Numbered from the stretch's first letter, positions 1 to 11,955 are shown. The stretch: DNA of 64,000 nt from Coriaria nepalensis (GCA_027186245.1 CP114481.1:43989501-44053500); one strand, 5' to 3'. The notes: generated from the letters alone by a model not told the origin. Made by a program: numbers and translations.

Positions 1-291
1 GCTTTGAAATAAGTTATTGACTTGAAATGACTCATTGAAATGATTTTAAGGTTAAACGAATGCACACTTTCCTTGCATTGATCATTTGCAAGTTATGCAC
101 AAAACTTGTGTTTGTAGTGTAAAAATAGAATTCGTTCGAATTGCTTTGAAAGAAGATATTGAGTTGAAATGACTCATTGAAATGATTTTATGGTTAAACG
201 AATGGACACTTTCCTTGCATTGATCATTTGCAAGTTATGCACAAAACTTGTGTTTGTAGTGCAAAAATAGAATTCGTTCCACTTGCTTGGA

Positions 292-1195
292 AATAAGTTA
301 TTGACTTGGACTGACTCATTGAAATGATTTTAAGGTTAAACGAATGCACACTTTTGTTGCATTGATCATTTGCAAGTTATGCAAAAAGTTGTGTTTGTAG
401 TGTAAAAATAGAATTCGTTCGACTTGCTTTGAAATAAGTTATTGACTTGAAATGACTCATTGAACTGATTTTAAGGTTAAATGAATGCACACTTTCTTTG
501 CATTGATCATTTGCAAGTTATGCACAAAACTTGTGTTTGTAGTGCAAAAATAGAATGCGTTCGACTAGCTTTGAAAGAAGATATTGACTTGAAATGACTC
601 ATTGAAATGATTTTAAGGTTAAACGAATGCACACTTTCGTTGCATTGATCATTTGCAAGTTATGCACAAAACTTGTGTTTGTAGTGCAAAAATAAATTCG
701 TTCGACTTGCTTTGAAATAAGTTATTGACTTGAAATGACTCATTGAAATGATTTTAAGGTTAAACTAATGCACACTTTCCTTGCATTGATCATTTGCAAG
801 TTATGCACAAAACTTGTGTTTGTTGTGCAAAAATAGAATTCGTTCGAATTGCTTTGAAAGAAGATATTGAGTTGAAATGACTCATTGAAATGATTTTAAG
901 GTTAAACGAATGCACACTTTCGTTGCATTGATCATTTGCAAGTTATGCACAAAACATGCGTTTGTAGTGCAAAAATAGAATGCGTTCGACTTGCTTTGAA
1001 ATAAGTTATTGACTTGAAATGACTCATTGAAATGATCATAAGGTTAAACGAATGCACACTTTCCTTGCATTGATCATTTGCAAGTTATGCGCAAAACTTG
1101 TGTTTGTAGTGCAAAAATAGAATGCGTTCGACTAGCTTTGAAAGAAGATATTGACTTGAAATGACTCATTGAAATGATTTTAAGGTTAAACGAAT
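292..1195 (+). repeat. Duplicated block, copy 1 (partner 6261-7165)
   Basis: The order of variants is the same in both copies: TTTTGTTGC, GTGTAAAA, GAACTG, GACTAGC, the 1-nt-deleted AAAAATAAATTCG, AAACTAATG, ACATGCG, GATCATAAGG, GCGCAAAAC. The offset is 5969-5970 bp (about 42 monomers). Copy 1 lacks one base near 381-390 (ATGCAAAAAG), which explains the one-base offset change. Confidence 0.9.
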
Positions 1196-1337
1196 GCACA
1201 CCTTCCTTGCATTGATCATTTGCAAGTTATGCATAAAACTTGCGTTTGTAGTGCAAAAAATAGAATGCGTTCGACTTGCTTTGAAAGAAGATATTGACTT
1301 GAAATGACTCATTGAAATGATTTTATGGTTAAACGAA

Positions 1338-2445
1338 TGCACACTTTCGTTGCGTTGATCATTTGCAAGTTATGCACAAAACTTGTGTTTGTAGTGCAAA
1401 AATAGGTTGCGTTCGACTTGCTTTGAAATAAGTTATTGACTTGAAATGACTCATTGAAATGATTTTCAGGTTAAACGAATGCACACTTTCCTTGCATTAA
1501 TCATTTGCAAGTTATGCACAAAACTTGTGTTTGTAGTGCAAATTATAGAATTCGTTCGAATTGCTTTGAAAGATGACATTGAGTTGAAATGACTCATTGA
1601 AATGATTTTAAGGTTAAACGAATGCACACTTTCCTTGCATTGATCATTTGTAAGTTATGCACAAAACTTGTGTTTGTAGTGCAAAAATAGAATGCGTTCG
1701 ACTTGCTTTGAAAGAAGATATTGACTTGAAATGACTCATTGAAATGATTTTATGGTTAAACGAATGCACACTTTCGTTGCATTGATCATTTGCAAGTTAT
1801 GCACAAAACTTGTGTTTGTAGTGCAAAAATAGGTTGCGTTCGACTTGCTTTGAAATAAGTTATTGACTTGAAATGACTCATTGAAACGATTTTCAGGTTA
1901 AACGAATGCACACTTTCCTTGCATTAATCATTTGCAAGTTATGCACAAAACTTGTGTTTGTAGTGCAAATTATAGAATTCGTTCGAATTGCTTTGAAAGA
2001 TGACATTGAGTTGAAATGACTCATTGAAATGATTTTAAGGTTAAACGAATGCACACTTTCCTTGCATTGATCATTTGCAAGTTATGCACAAAACTTGTGT
2101 TTGTAGTGCAAATTATAGAATTCGTTCGAATTGCTTTGAAAGATGATATTGAGTTGAAATGACTCATTGAAATGATTTTAAGGTTAAACGAATGCACACT
2201 TTCCTTGCATTGATCCTTTGCAAGTTATGCACAAAACTTGTGTTTGTAGTGCAAAAATAAAATGCGTTCGACTTGCTTTGAAATAAGTTATTGACGTGAA
2301 ATGACTCATTGAAATGATTTTAAGGTTAAACGAATGAACACTTTCCTTGCATTGATCATTTGCAAGTTATGCACAGAAGTTGTGTTTGTAGTGAAAAAAT
2401 AGAATTCGTTCGAATTGCTTTGAAATAAGATATTGAGTTGAAATG
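1338..2445 (+). repeat. Module B, partial copy B0 (about 8 monomers)
   Basis: Diagnostic features are GCGTTGATC, AATAGGTTGCG, TTTTCAGG, CATTAATC and the AAATTATAG variant (at 1540 and twice more), GATGACATTG, TAAAATGCG, AATGAACAC and CAGAAG at 2374. The same series appears in B1 (offset 5827), B2 and B3. B0 departs from the others after about 2445, where CATTG replaces CACTG and GCAACC monomers follow. Confidence 0.9.
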
Positions 2446-3034
2446 ACTCATTGAAATGATTTTAAGGTTAAACGAATGCAACCTTTCGTTGCATTGATCA
2501 TTTGCAAGTTTTGCACAAAACTTGTGTTTGTAGTGCAAAAATAGAATTCGTTCGACTTGCTTTGAAAGAAGATATTGAGTTGAAATGACTCATTGAAATG
2601 ATTTTAAGGTTAAACGAATGCAACCTTTCGTTGCATTGATCATTTGCAAGTTTTGCACAAAACTTGTGTTTGTAGTGCAAAAATAGAATTCGTTCGACTT
2701 GCTTTGAAAGAAGATATTGAGTTGAAATGACTCATTGAAATGATTTTAAGGTTAAACGAATGCACACTTTCGTTGCATTGATCATTTGCAAGTCATGCAC
2801 AAAACTTGTGTTTGTAGTGCAAAAATAGAATTCGTTCGAATTGCTTTGAAAGAAGATATTGAGTTGAAATGACTCATTGAAATGATTTTAAGGTTAAACA
2901 AATGCACAGTTTCGTTGCATTGATCATTTGCAAGTTATGCACAAAACTTGTGTTTGTTGTGCAAAAATAGAATTCGTTCGACTTGCTTTGAAAGAAGATA
3001 TTGAGTTGAAATGACTCATTGAAATGATTTTAAG
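2446..3034 (+). repeat. Satellite monomers with the GCAACC / GTTTTGC variants
   Basis: About four monomers. Two adjacent ones share GCAACCTTTCG and CAAGTTTTGC, variants that recur near 4.3-4.8, 12.6, 16.3, 18.1, 20.4, 22.5 and 25.7 kb. No other content. Confidence 0.9.
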
Positions 3035-4525
3035 GTTAAACGAATGCACACTTTCCTTGCATTGATCATTTGCAAGTTATGCACAAACCTTGTGTTTGTT
3101 GTGCAAAAATAGAATTCGTTCGAATTGCTTTGAAAGAAGATATTGAGTTGAAATGACTCATTGAAATGATTTTAAGGTTAAACGAATGCACACTTTCGTT
3201 GCATTGATCATTTGCAAGTTATGCACAAAACTTGGGTTTGTAGTGCAAAAATAGAATGCGTTCGACTTGCTTTGAAATAAGTTATTGACTTAATATGACT
3301 CATTGAAATGATTTTAAGGTTAAACGAATGCACACTTTCCTTGCATTGATCATTTGCAAGTTATGCACAAAACTTGTGTTTGTAGTGCAAAAATAGAATT
3401 CGTTCGAATTGCTTTGAAAGAAGATATTGATTTGAAATGACTCATTGAAATGATTTTATGGTTAAACGAATGGACACTTTCCTTGCATTGATCATTTGCA
3501 AGTTATGCACAAAACTTGTGTTTGTAGTGCAAAAATAGAATTCGTTCCACTTGCTTGGAAATAAGTTATTGACTTGGACTGACTCATTGAAATGATTTTA
3601 AGGTTAAACGAATGCACACTTTTGTTGCATTGATCATTTGCAAGTTATGCACAAAAGTTGTGTTTGTAGTGTAAAAATAGAATTCGTTCGACTTGCTTTG
3701 AAATAAGTTATTGACTTGAAATGACTCATTGAACTGATTTTAAGGTTAAACGAATGCACACTTTCTTTGCATTGATCATTTGCAAGTTATGCACAAAACT
3801 TGTGTTTGTAGTGCAAAAATAGAATGCGTTCGACTTGCTTTGAAAGAAGATATTGACTTGAAATGACTCATTGAAATGATTTTATGGTTAAACGAATGCA
3901 CACTTTCGTTGCATTGATCATTTGCAAGTTATGCACAAAACTTGTGTTTGTAGTGCAAAAATAGAATGCGTTCGACTTGCTTTCAAATAAGTTATTGACT
4001 TGAAATGACTCATTGAAATGATTTTAAGGTTAAACGAATGCACACTTTCCTTGCATTGATCATTTGCAGGTTATGCACAAAACTTGTGTTTGTTGTGCAA
4101 AAATAGAATTCGTTCGAATTGGTTTGAAAGAAGATATTGAGTTGAAATGACTCATTGAAATGATTTTAAGGTTAAACGAATGCACACTTTCGTTGCATTG
4201 ATCATTTGCAAGTTATGCACAGAAGTTGTGTTTGTAGTGAAAAAATAGAATTCGTTCGAATTGGTTTGAAAGAAGATATTGAGTTGAAATGACTCATTGA
4301 AATGATTTTAAGGTTAAACGAATGCAACCTTTCGTTGCATTGATCATTTGCAAGTTTTGCACAAAACTTGTGTTTGTAGTGCAAAAATAGAATTCGTTCG
4401 ACTTGCTTTGAAAGAAGATATTGAGTTGAAATGACTCATTGAAATGATTTTAAGGTTAAACGAATGCACACTTTCGTTGCATTGATCATTTGCAAGTGAT
4501 GCACAAAACTTGTGTTTGTAGTGCA
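3035..4525 (+). repeat. Block C, copy 1 (partner 11281-12771)
   Basis: Variant order matches at a constant offset of 8246 bp (58 monomers). Matching markers include AAACCTTGTG (3085/11331), CTTGGG (3231/11477), CTTGGAAATAAG (3549/11795), GAATTGGTTTG, CAGAAG and CAAGTGATGC (4491/12737). Single-base differences are scattered through it. Confidence 0.92.
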
Positions 4526-5195
4526 AAAATAGAATTCGTTCGAATTGGTTTGAAAGAAGATATTGAGTTGAAATGACTCATTGAAATGATTTTAAGGTTA
4601 AACGAATGCAACCTTTCGTTGCATTGATCATTTGCAAGTTTTGCACAAAACTTGTGTTTGTAGTGCAAAAATAGAATTCGTTCGACTTGCTTTGAAAGAA
4701 GATATTGAGTTGAAATGACTCATTGAAATGATTTTAAGGTTAAACGAATGCAACCTTTCGTTGCATTGATCATTTGCAAGTTTTGCACAAAACTTGTGTT
4801 TGTAGTGCAAAAATAGAATTCGTTCGACTTGCTTTGAAAGAAGATATTGAGTTGAAATGACTCATTGAAATGATTTTAAGGTTAAACGAATGCACACTTT
4901 CGTTGCATTGATCATTTGCAAGTGATGCACAAAACTTGTGTTTGTAGTGCAAAAGTAGAATTCGTTCGAATTTCTTTGAAAGAAGATATTGAGTTGAAAT
5001 GACTCATTGAAATGATTTTAAGGTTAAACAAATGCACAGTTTCGTTGCATTGATCATTTGCAAGTTATGCACAAAACTTGTGTTTGTTGTGCAAAAATAG
5101 AATTCGTTCGACTTGCTTTGAAAGAAGATATTGAGTTGAAATGACTCATTGAAATGATTTTAAGGTTAAACGAATGCACACTTTTCTTTGCATTG
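4344..5195 (+). repeat. 426-bp (3-monomer) local tandem duplication
   Basis: CAAGTGATGC occurs at 4491 and again at 4917, exactly 426 bp apart. The second unit starts near 4770. The partner block at 12.6 kb holds only one copy of this trimer, so the extra one is a local gain or the other a local loss. Confidence 0.8.
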
Positions 5196-5669
5196 ATCAT
5201 TTGCAAGTTATGCACAAAACTTGTGTTTGTAGTGCAAAAATAGAATTCGTTCGAATTGCTTTGAAAGAAGATATTGAGTTGAAATGACTCATTGAAATGA
5301 TTTTAAGGTTAAACGGAAGCACACTTTCGTTGCATTGATCATTTGCAAGTTATGCACAAAACTTGTGCTTGTAGTGCAAAAATAGAATTCGTTCCACTTG
5401 CTTTGAAAGAAGATATTGACTTGAAATGACTCATTGCAACGATTTTAAGGTTAAACGAATGCACACTTTACCTGCATTGACCATTTGCAAGTTATGCACA
5501 AAACTTGTGTTTGTTGTGCAAAAATAGAATTCGTTCGAATTGCTTTGAAAGAAGATATTGAGTTGAAATGACTCATTGAAATGATTTTAAGGTTAAACGG
5601 ATGCACACTTTTCTTTGCATTGATCATTTGCAAGTTATGCACAAAACTTGTGTTTGTAGTGCAAAAATA

Positions 5670-5684
5670 GAATTCGTTCGAATT
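5670..5684. other. EcoRI site plus 14-bp dyad in the monomer
   Basis: GAATTC is followed by a perfect dyad: AATTCG, spacer TT, CGAATT. The dyad is intact only in monomers of the TTCGAATT class. It is broken in the very common TTCGACTT and TTCCACTT classes by changes at positions 11 and 13. The site repeats every 142 bp or every 284 bp in different parts of the array, so an EcoRI digest should give a ladder. Confidence 0.9.
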
Positions 5685-5707
5685 GCTTTGAAAGAAGATA
5701 TTGAGTT

Positions 5708-5727
5708 GAAATGACTCATTGAAATGA
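5708..5727. other. TGACTCA (AP-1/GCN4-type) motif inside alternating AATGA/TCATT half-sites
   Basis: The sequence shows AATGA-C-TCATT (a dyad around one C) followed by GA and another AATGA, giving three alternating half-sites. TGACTCA is the classic consensus bound by bZIP dimers of the Jun/Fos and GCN4 kind. It is kept in most monomers of the window. It is lost in the TGACTAATTG copies around 44-48 kb and becomes the equivalent TGAGTCA in a few copies (about 27.3, 28.7 and 45.5 kb). Presence of the motif is certain; binding in vivo is unknown. Confidence 0.6.
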
Positions 5728-5742
5728 TTTTAAGGTTAAACG

Positions 5743-5763
5743 AATGCACACTTTCCTTGCATT
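5743..5763. other. Inverted repeat AATGCA ... TGCATT, 9-nt loop
   Basis: Arms of 6 bp (monomer positions 74-79 and 89-94) flank a 9-nt loop. The loop holds the commonest C/G polymorphism of the array (TTTCCTTGC versus TTTCGTTGC), so the arms stay intact in both major classes. The arm is damaged in the GGACAC class (AATGGA), found for example near 202, 3470, 9015 and 57191. Confidence 0.75.
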
Positions 5764-5772
5764 GATCATTTG

Positions 5773-5805
5773 CAAGTTATGCACAAAACTTGTGTTTGTA
5801 GTGCA
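5773..5805. other. Three nested or overlapping inverted repeats
   Basis: Within 33 bp there are three mutually exclusive stems. CAAGTT pairs with AACTTG across 8 nt, CACAA pairs with TTGTG across 3 nt, and TGCAC pairs with GTGCA across 16 nt. In the CTTGCG variant the first stem lengthens to 7 bp (GCAAGTT with AACTTGC). The CAGAAGTTGTG variant, with GTGAAAA downstream, weakens all three. This is the most fold-back-prone part of the monomer on either strand. Confidence 0.75.
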
Positions 5806-6260
5806 AAAATAGAATTCGTTCCACTTGCTTTGAAAGAAGATATTGACTTGAAATGACTCATTGCAACGATCTTAAGGTTAAACGAATGCACACTTTACCT
5901 GCATTGATCATTTGCAAGTTATGCACAAAACTTGTGTTTGTTGTGCAAAAATAGAATTCGTTCGAATTGCTTTGAAAGAAGATATTGAGTTGAAATGACT
6001 CATCGAAATGATTTTAAGGTTAAACGAATGCACACTTTTCTTTGCATTGATCATTTGCAAGTTATGCACAAAACTTGTGTTTGTAGTGCAAAAATAGAAT
6101 TCGTTCCACTTGCTTGGAAATAAGTTATTGACTTGGACTGACTCATTGAAATGATTTTAAGGTTAAACGAATGCACACTTTCGTTGCATTGATAATTTGC
6201 AAGTTATGCACAAAACTTGTGTTTGTAGTGCAAAAATAAAATTCGTTCGACTTGCTTTGA

Positions 6261-7165
6261 AATAAGTTATTGACTTGGACTGACTCATTGAAATGATTTT
6301 AAGGTTAAACGAATGCACACTTTTGTTGCATTGATCATTTGCAAGTTATGCACAAAAGTTGTGTTTGTAGTGTAAAAATAGAATTCGTTCGACTTGCTTT
6401 GAAATAAGTTATTGACTTGAAATGACTCATTGAACTGATTTTAAGGTTAAACGAATGCACACTTTCTTTGCATTGATCATTTGCAAGTTATGCACAAAAC
6501 TTGTGTTTGTAGTGCAAAAATAGAATGCGTTCGACTAGCTTTGAAAGAAGATATTGACTTGAAATGACTCATTGAAATGATTTTAAGGTTAAACGAATGC
6601 ACACTTTCGTTGCATTGATCATTTGCAAGTTATGCACAAAACTTGTGTTTGTAGTGCAAAAATAAATTCGTTCGACTTGCTTTGAAATAAGTTATTGACT
6701 TGAAATGACTCATTGAAATGATTTTAAGGTTAAACTAATGCACACTTTCCTTGCATTGATCATTTGCAAGTTATGCACAAAACTTGTGTTTGTTGTGCAA
6801 AAATAGAATTCGTTCGAATTGCTTTGAAAGAAGATATTGAGTTGAAATGACTCATTGAAATGATTTTAAGGTTAAACGAATGCACACTTTCGTTGCATTG
6901 ATCATTTGCAAGTTATGCACAAAACATGCGTTTGTAGTGCAAAAATAGAATGCGTTCGACTTGCTTTGAAATAAGTTATTGACTTGAAATGACTCATTGA
7001 AATGATCATAAGGTTAAACGAATGCACACTTTCCTTGCATTGATCATTTGCAAGTTATGCGCAAAACTTGTGTTTGTAGTGCAAAAATAGAATGCGTTCG
7101 ACTAGCTTTTTAAGAAGATATTGACTTGAAATGACTCATTGAAATGATTTTAAGGTTAAACGAAT
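6261..7165 (+). repeat. Duplicated block, copy 2 (partner 292-1195)
   Basis: Carries the same marker series as 292-1195. It ends at a joined monomer with GACTAGCTTTTTAAGAAG, also present at 13500, and then runs directly into module B1. The pair of monomers present at 1200-1340 in the first copy is reduced by one here (offset falls from 5970 to 5827). Confidence 0.88.
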
Positions 7166-7166
7166 G

Positions 7167-9580
7167 CACACTTTCGTTGCGTTGATCATTTGCAAGTTAT
7201 GCACAAAACTTGTGTTTGTAGTGCAAAAATAGGTTGCGTTCGACTTGCTTTGAAATAAGTTATTGACTTGAAATGACTCATTGAAATGATTTTCAGGTTA
7301 AACGAATGCACACTTTCCTTGCATTAATCATTTGCAAGTTATGCACAAAACTTGTGTTTGTAGTGCAAATTATAGAATTCGTTCGAATTGCTTTGAAAGA
7401 TGACATTGAGTTGAAATGACTCATTGAAATGATTTTAAGGTTAAACGAATGCACACTTTCCTTGCATTGATCATTTGTAAGTTATGCACAAAACTTGTGT
7501 TTGTAGTGCAAAAATAGAATGCGTTCGACTTGCTTTGAAAGAAGATATTGACTTGAAATGACTCATTGAAATGATTTTATGGTTAAACGAATGCACACTT
7601 TCGTTGCATTGATCATTTGCAAGTTATGCACAAAACTTGTGTTTGTAGTGCAAAAATAGGTTGCGTTCGACTTGCTTTGAAATAAGTTATTGACTTGAAA
7701 TGACTCATTGAAATGATTTTCAAGTTAAACGAATGCACACTTTCCTTGCATTAATCATTTGCAAGTTATGCACAAAACTTGTGTTTGTAGTGCAAATTAT
7801 AGAATTCGTTCGAATTGCTTTGAAAGATGACATTGAGTTGAAATGACTCATTGAAATGATTTTAAGGTTAAACGAATGCACACTTTCCTTGCATTGATCA
7901 TTTGCAAGTTATGCACAAAACTTGTGTTTGTAGTGCAAATTATAGAATTCGTTCGAATTGCTTTGAAAGATGATATTGAGTTGAAATGACTCATTGAAAT
8001 GATTTTAAGGTTAAACGAATGCACACTTTCCTTGCATTGATCCTTTGCCAGTTATGCACAAAACTTGTGTTTGTAGTGCAAAAATAAAATGCGTTCGACT
8101 TGCTTTGAAATAAGTTATTGACGTGAAATGACTCATTGAAATGATTTTAAGGTTAAACGAATGAACACTTTCCTTGCATTGATCATTTGCAAGTTATGCA
8201 CAGAAGTTGTGTTTGTAGTGAAAAAATAGAATTCGTTCGAATTGCTTTGAAATAAGATATTGAGTTGAAATGACTCACTGAAATGATTTTAAGGTTAAAC
8301 GAATGCACACTTTCCTTGCATTGATCATTTGCAAGTTATGCACAAAACTTGTGTTTGTAGTGCAAAAATAGAATGCGTTCGACTTGCTTTGAATGAAGAT
8401 ATTGACTCTTAATGACTCATTGAAATGATTTTAAGGTTAAACGAATGCACACTTTCGTTGGATTGATCATTTGCAAGTTATGCACAAAACATGTGTTTGT
8501 AGTGCAAAAATAGAATGCGTTTGACCTGCTTTGAAATTAATTATTGACTTGAAATGACTCATTGAAATGATTTTAAGGTTAAACGAATGCACACTTTCCT
8601 TGCATTGATCATTTGCAAGTTATGCACAAACCTTGTGTTTGTTGTGCAAAAATAGAATTCGTTCGAATTGCTTTGAAAGAAGATATTGAGTTGAAATGAC
8701 TCATTGAAATGATTTTAAGGTTAAACGAATGCACACTTTCGTTGCATTGATCATTTGCAAGTTATGCACAAAACATGCGTTTGTAGTGCAAAAATAGAAT
8801 GCGTTCGACTTGCTTTGAAATAAGTTATTGACTTGAAATGACTCATTGAAATGATTTTAAGGTTAAAAGAATGCACACTTTCCTTGCATTGATCATTTGC
8901 AAGTTATGCACAAAACTTGTGTTTGTAGTGCAAAAATAGAATTCGTTCGAATTGCTTTGAAAGAAGATATTGATTTGAAATGACTCATTGAAATGATTTT
9001 ATGGTTAAACGAATGGACACTTTCCTTGCATTGATCATTTGCAAGTTATGCACAAAACTTGTGTTTGTAGTGCAAAAATAGAATTCGTTCCACTTGCTTG
9101 GAAATAAGTTATTGACTTGGACTGACTCATTGAAATGATTTTAAGGTTAAACGAATGCACACTTTTGTTGCATTGATCATTTGCAAGTTATGCACAAAAG
9201 TTGTGTTTGTAGTGTAAAAATAGAATTCGTTCGACTTGCTTTGAAATAAGTTATTGATTTGAAATGACTCATTGAACTGATTTTAAGGTTAAACGAATGC
9301 ACACTTTCGTTGCATTGATCATTTGCAAGTTATGCACAAAACATGCGTTTGTAGTGCAAAAATAGAATGCGTTCGACTTGCTTTGAAATAAGTTATTGAC
9401 TTGAAATGACTCATTGAAATGATCATAAGGTTAAACGAATGCACACTTTCCTTGCATTGATCATTTGCAAGTTATGCGCAAAACTTGTGTTTGTAGTGCA
9501 AAAATAGAATGCGTTCGACTAGCTTTGAAAGAAGATATTGACTTGAAATGACTCATTGAAATGATTTTAAGGTTAAACGA
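7167..9580 (+). repeat. Module B, copy B1
   Basis: Same variant series as B2 (offset 2703) and B3 (offset 6542). Marker pairs for B1, B2 and B3 are AAATTATAG 7367/10070/13909, GCGTTTGACC monomer start 8513/11216/15055, and CTTGGAAATAAG 9092/11795/15634. B1 and B3 stay alike to about 9580/16120 (TTGATTT, GAACTG, ACATGCG, GATCATAAGG, GCGCAAAAC), whereas B2 diverges at about 11955. One private oddity in B1 is GACTCTTAATG near 8405. Confidence 0.92.
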
Positions 9581-9869
9581 ATGCACACTTTTCTTTGCAT
9601 TGATCATTTGCAAGTTATGCACAAAACTTGTGTTTGTAGTGCAAAAATAGAATTCGTTCCACTTGCTTGGAAATAAGTTATTGACTTGGACTGACTCATT
9701 GAAATGATTTTAAGGTTAAACGAATGGACACTTTCGTTGCATTGATCATTTGCAAGTTATGCATAAAACTTGCGTTTGTAGTGCAAAAAATAGAATGCGT
9801 TCGACTTGCTTTGAAAGAAGATATTGACTTGAAATGACTCATTGAAATGATTTTATGGTTAAACGAATG
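9581..9869 (+). repeat. Junction with one extra monomer
   Basis: Two monomers link B1 to B2. Compared with the equivalent junction at 13.56 kb, one additional TTTTCTTTGC / TTCCACTTGCTTGG monomer is present. This accounts for the 143-bp difference between offsets 3982 and 3839. Confidence 0.8.
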
Positions 9870-11955
9870 CACACTTTCGTTGCGTTGATCATTTGCAAGT
9901 TATGCACAAAACTTGTGTTTGTAGTGCAAAAATAGGTTGCGTTCGACTTGCTTTGAAATAAGTTATTGACTTGAAATGACTCATTGAAATGATTTTCAGG
10001 TTAAACGAATGCACACTTTCCTTGCATTAATCATTTGCAAGTTATGCACAACACTTGTGTTTGTAGTGCAAATTATAGAATTCGTTCGAATTGCTTTGAA
10101 AGATGACATTGAGTTGAAATGACTCATTGAAATGATTTTAAGGTTAAACGAATGCACACTTTCCTTGCATTGATCATTTGTAAGTTATGCACAAAACTTG
10201 TGTTTGTAGTGCAAAAATAGAATGCGTTCGACTTGCTTTGAAAGAAGATATTGACTTGAAATGACTCATTGAAATGATTTTATGGTCAAACGAATGCACA
10301 CTTTCGTTGCATTGATCATTTGCAAGTTATGCACAAAACTTGTGTTTGTAGTGCAAAAATAGGTTGCGTTCGACTTGCTTTGAAATAAGTTATTGACTTG
10401 AAATGACTCATTGAAATGATTTTCAGGTTAAACGAATGCACACTTTCCTTGCATTAATCATTTGCAAGTTATGCACAAAACTTGTGTTTGTAGTGCAAAT
10501 TATAGAATTCGTTCGAATTGCTTTGAAAGATGACATTGAGTTGAAATGACTCATTGAAATGATTTTAAGGTTAAACGAATGCACACTTTCCTTGCATTGA
10601 TCATTTGCAAGTTATGCACAAAACTTGTGTTTGTAGTGCAAATTATAGAATTCGTTCGAATTGCTTTGAAAGATGATATTGAGTTGAAATGACTCATTGA
10701 AATGATTTTAAGGTTAAACGAATGCACACTTTCCTTGCATTGATCCTTTGCAAGTTATGCACAAAACTTGTGTTTGTAGTGCAAAAATAAAATGCGTTCG
10801 ACTTGCTTTGAAATAAGTTATTGACGTGAAATGACTCATTGAAATGATTTTAAGGTTAAACGAATGAACACTTTCCTTGCATTGATCATTTGCAAGTTAT
10901 GCACAGAAGTTGTGTTTGTAGTGAAAAAATAGAATTCGTTCGAATTGCTTTGAAATAAGATATTGAGTTGAAATGACTCACTGAAATGATTTTAAGGTTA
11001 AACGAATGCACACTTTCCTTGCATTGATCATTTGCAAGTTATGCACAAAACTTGTGTTTGTAGTGCAAAAATAGAATGCGTTCGACTTGCTTTGAATGAA
11101 GATATTGACTTGAAATGACTCATTGAAATGATTTTAAGGTTAAACGAATGCACACTTTCGTTGGATTGATCATTTGCAAGTTATGCACAAAACATGTGTT
11201 TGTAGTGCAAAAATAGAATGCGTTTGACCTGCTTTGAAATTAATTATTGACTTGAAATGACTCATTGAAATGATTTTAAGGTTAAACGAATGCACACGTT
11301 CCTTGCATTGATCATTTGCAAGTTATGCACAAACCTTGTGTTTGTTGTGCAAAAATAGAATTCGTTCGAATTGCTTTGAAAGAAGATATTGAGTTGAAAT
11401 GACTCATTGAAATGATTTTAAGGTTAAACGAATGCACACTTTCGTTGCATTGATCATTTGCAAGTTATGCACAAAACTTGGGTTTGTAGTGCAAAAATAG
11501 AATGCGTTCGACTTGCTTTGAAATAAGTTATTGACTTGAAATGACTCATTGAAATGATTTTAAGGTTAAACGAATGCACACTTTCCTTGCATTGATCATT
11601 TGCAAGTTATGCACAAAACTTGTGTTTGTAGTGCAAAAATAGAATTCGTTCGAATTGCTTTGAAAGAAGATATTGATTTGAAATGACTCATTGAAATGAT
11701 TTTATGGTTAAACGAATGGACACTTTCCTTGCATTGATCATTTGCAAGTTATGCACAAAACTTGTGTTTGCAGTGCAAAAATAGAATTCGTTCCACTTGC
11801 TTGGAAATAAGTTATTGACTTGGACTGACTCATTGAAATGATTTTAAGGTTAAACGAATGCACACTTTTGTTGCATTGATCATTTGCAAGTTATGCACAA
11901 AAGTTGTGTTTGTAGTGTAAAAATAGAATTCGTTCGACTTGCTTTGAAATAAGTT
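9870..11955 (+). repeat. Module B, copy B2
   Basis: Matches B3 at a constant 3839 bp (27 monomers) through all markers, starting upstream at the six-A variant GTGCAAAAAATAG (9781/13620). Small private changes include ACACTTGTG at about 10051 and TTTGCAGTG at about 11770. Its right part also forms the start of block C copy 2. Confidence 0.92.

Larger units (their letters stand above)
5670..5811 (+). repeat. Representative full monomer (142 bp), phase set at GAATTC
   Basis: This copy agrees with the commonest base at nearly every position and serves as the reference here (position 1 = G of GAATTC). Its landmarks are: GAATTC at 1-6, TGAAATGA at 38-45 and again at 51-58, TGACTCA at 43-49, TGATCA at 94-99, and A-tracts at 116-119 and 136-140. 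Main variable positions across the array are 4 (T or G, making or losing the EcoRI site), 13 (A or C), 25, 29 and 36 (G/A/G or T/T/C), 64 (A or T), 87 (C or G), 124 (T or C) and 131 (A or T). Confidence 0.95.
5196..6260 (+). repeat. Satellite monomers with CGGAAGC, TTGCAACGAT and TTTACCTGC variants
   Basis: About 7.5 monomers. The variant series (CGGAAGC, TTCCACTT, ATTGCAACGAT, TTTACCTGC, TTTTCTTTGC) recurs near 18.7-19.3, 20.9-21.4 and 23.1-23.4 kb, and in altered form at 26.9-27.2 and 28.3-28.6 kb. Each TTTTCTTTGC monomer is 143 bp, from one extra T. Confidence 0.9.

Noticed and set aside
5673..5690. CENP-B box
   Set aside because: The TTCGTTCGAATTGCT segment matches the TTCG and central A of the mammalian consensus, but only one of the four CGGG bases. 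With six of nine fixed positions this is not a credible site, and mammalian CENP-B is not expected in a beetle.
5712..5718. Calling each TGACTCA a functional regulatory site
   Set aside because: The motif is real and recurrent, but a repeated 7-mer in a satellite does not by itself show regulation. It is reported as an observation only.
5740..5805. Bacterial-style promoters or terminators suggested by TTGACTT and the stem-loops
   Set aside because: TTGAC occurs in many monomers simply as part of the repeat, there are no genes to serve, and the array is eukaryotic in character. The stems are not followed by T-runs.
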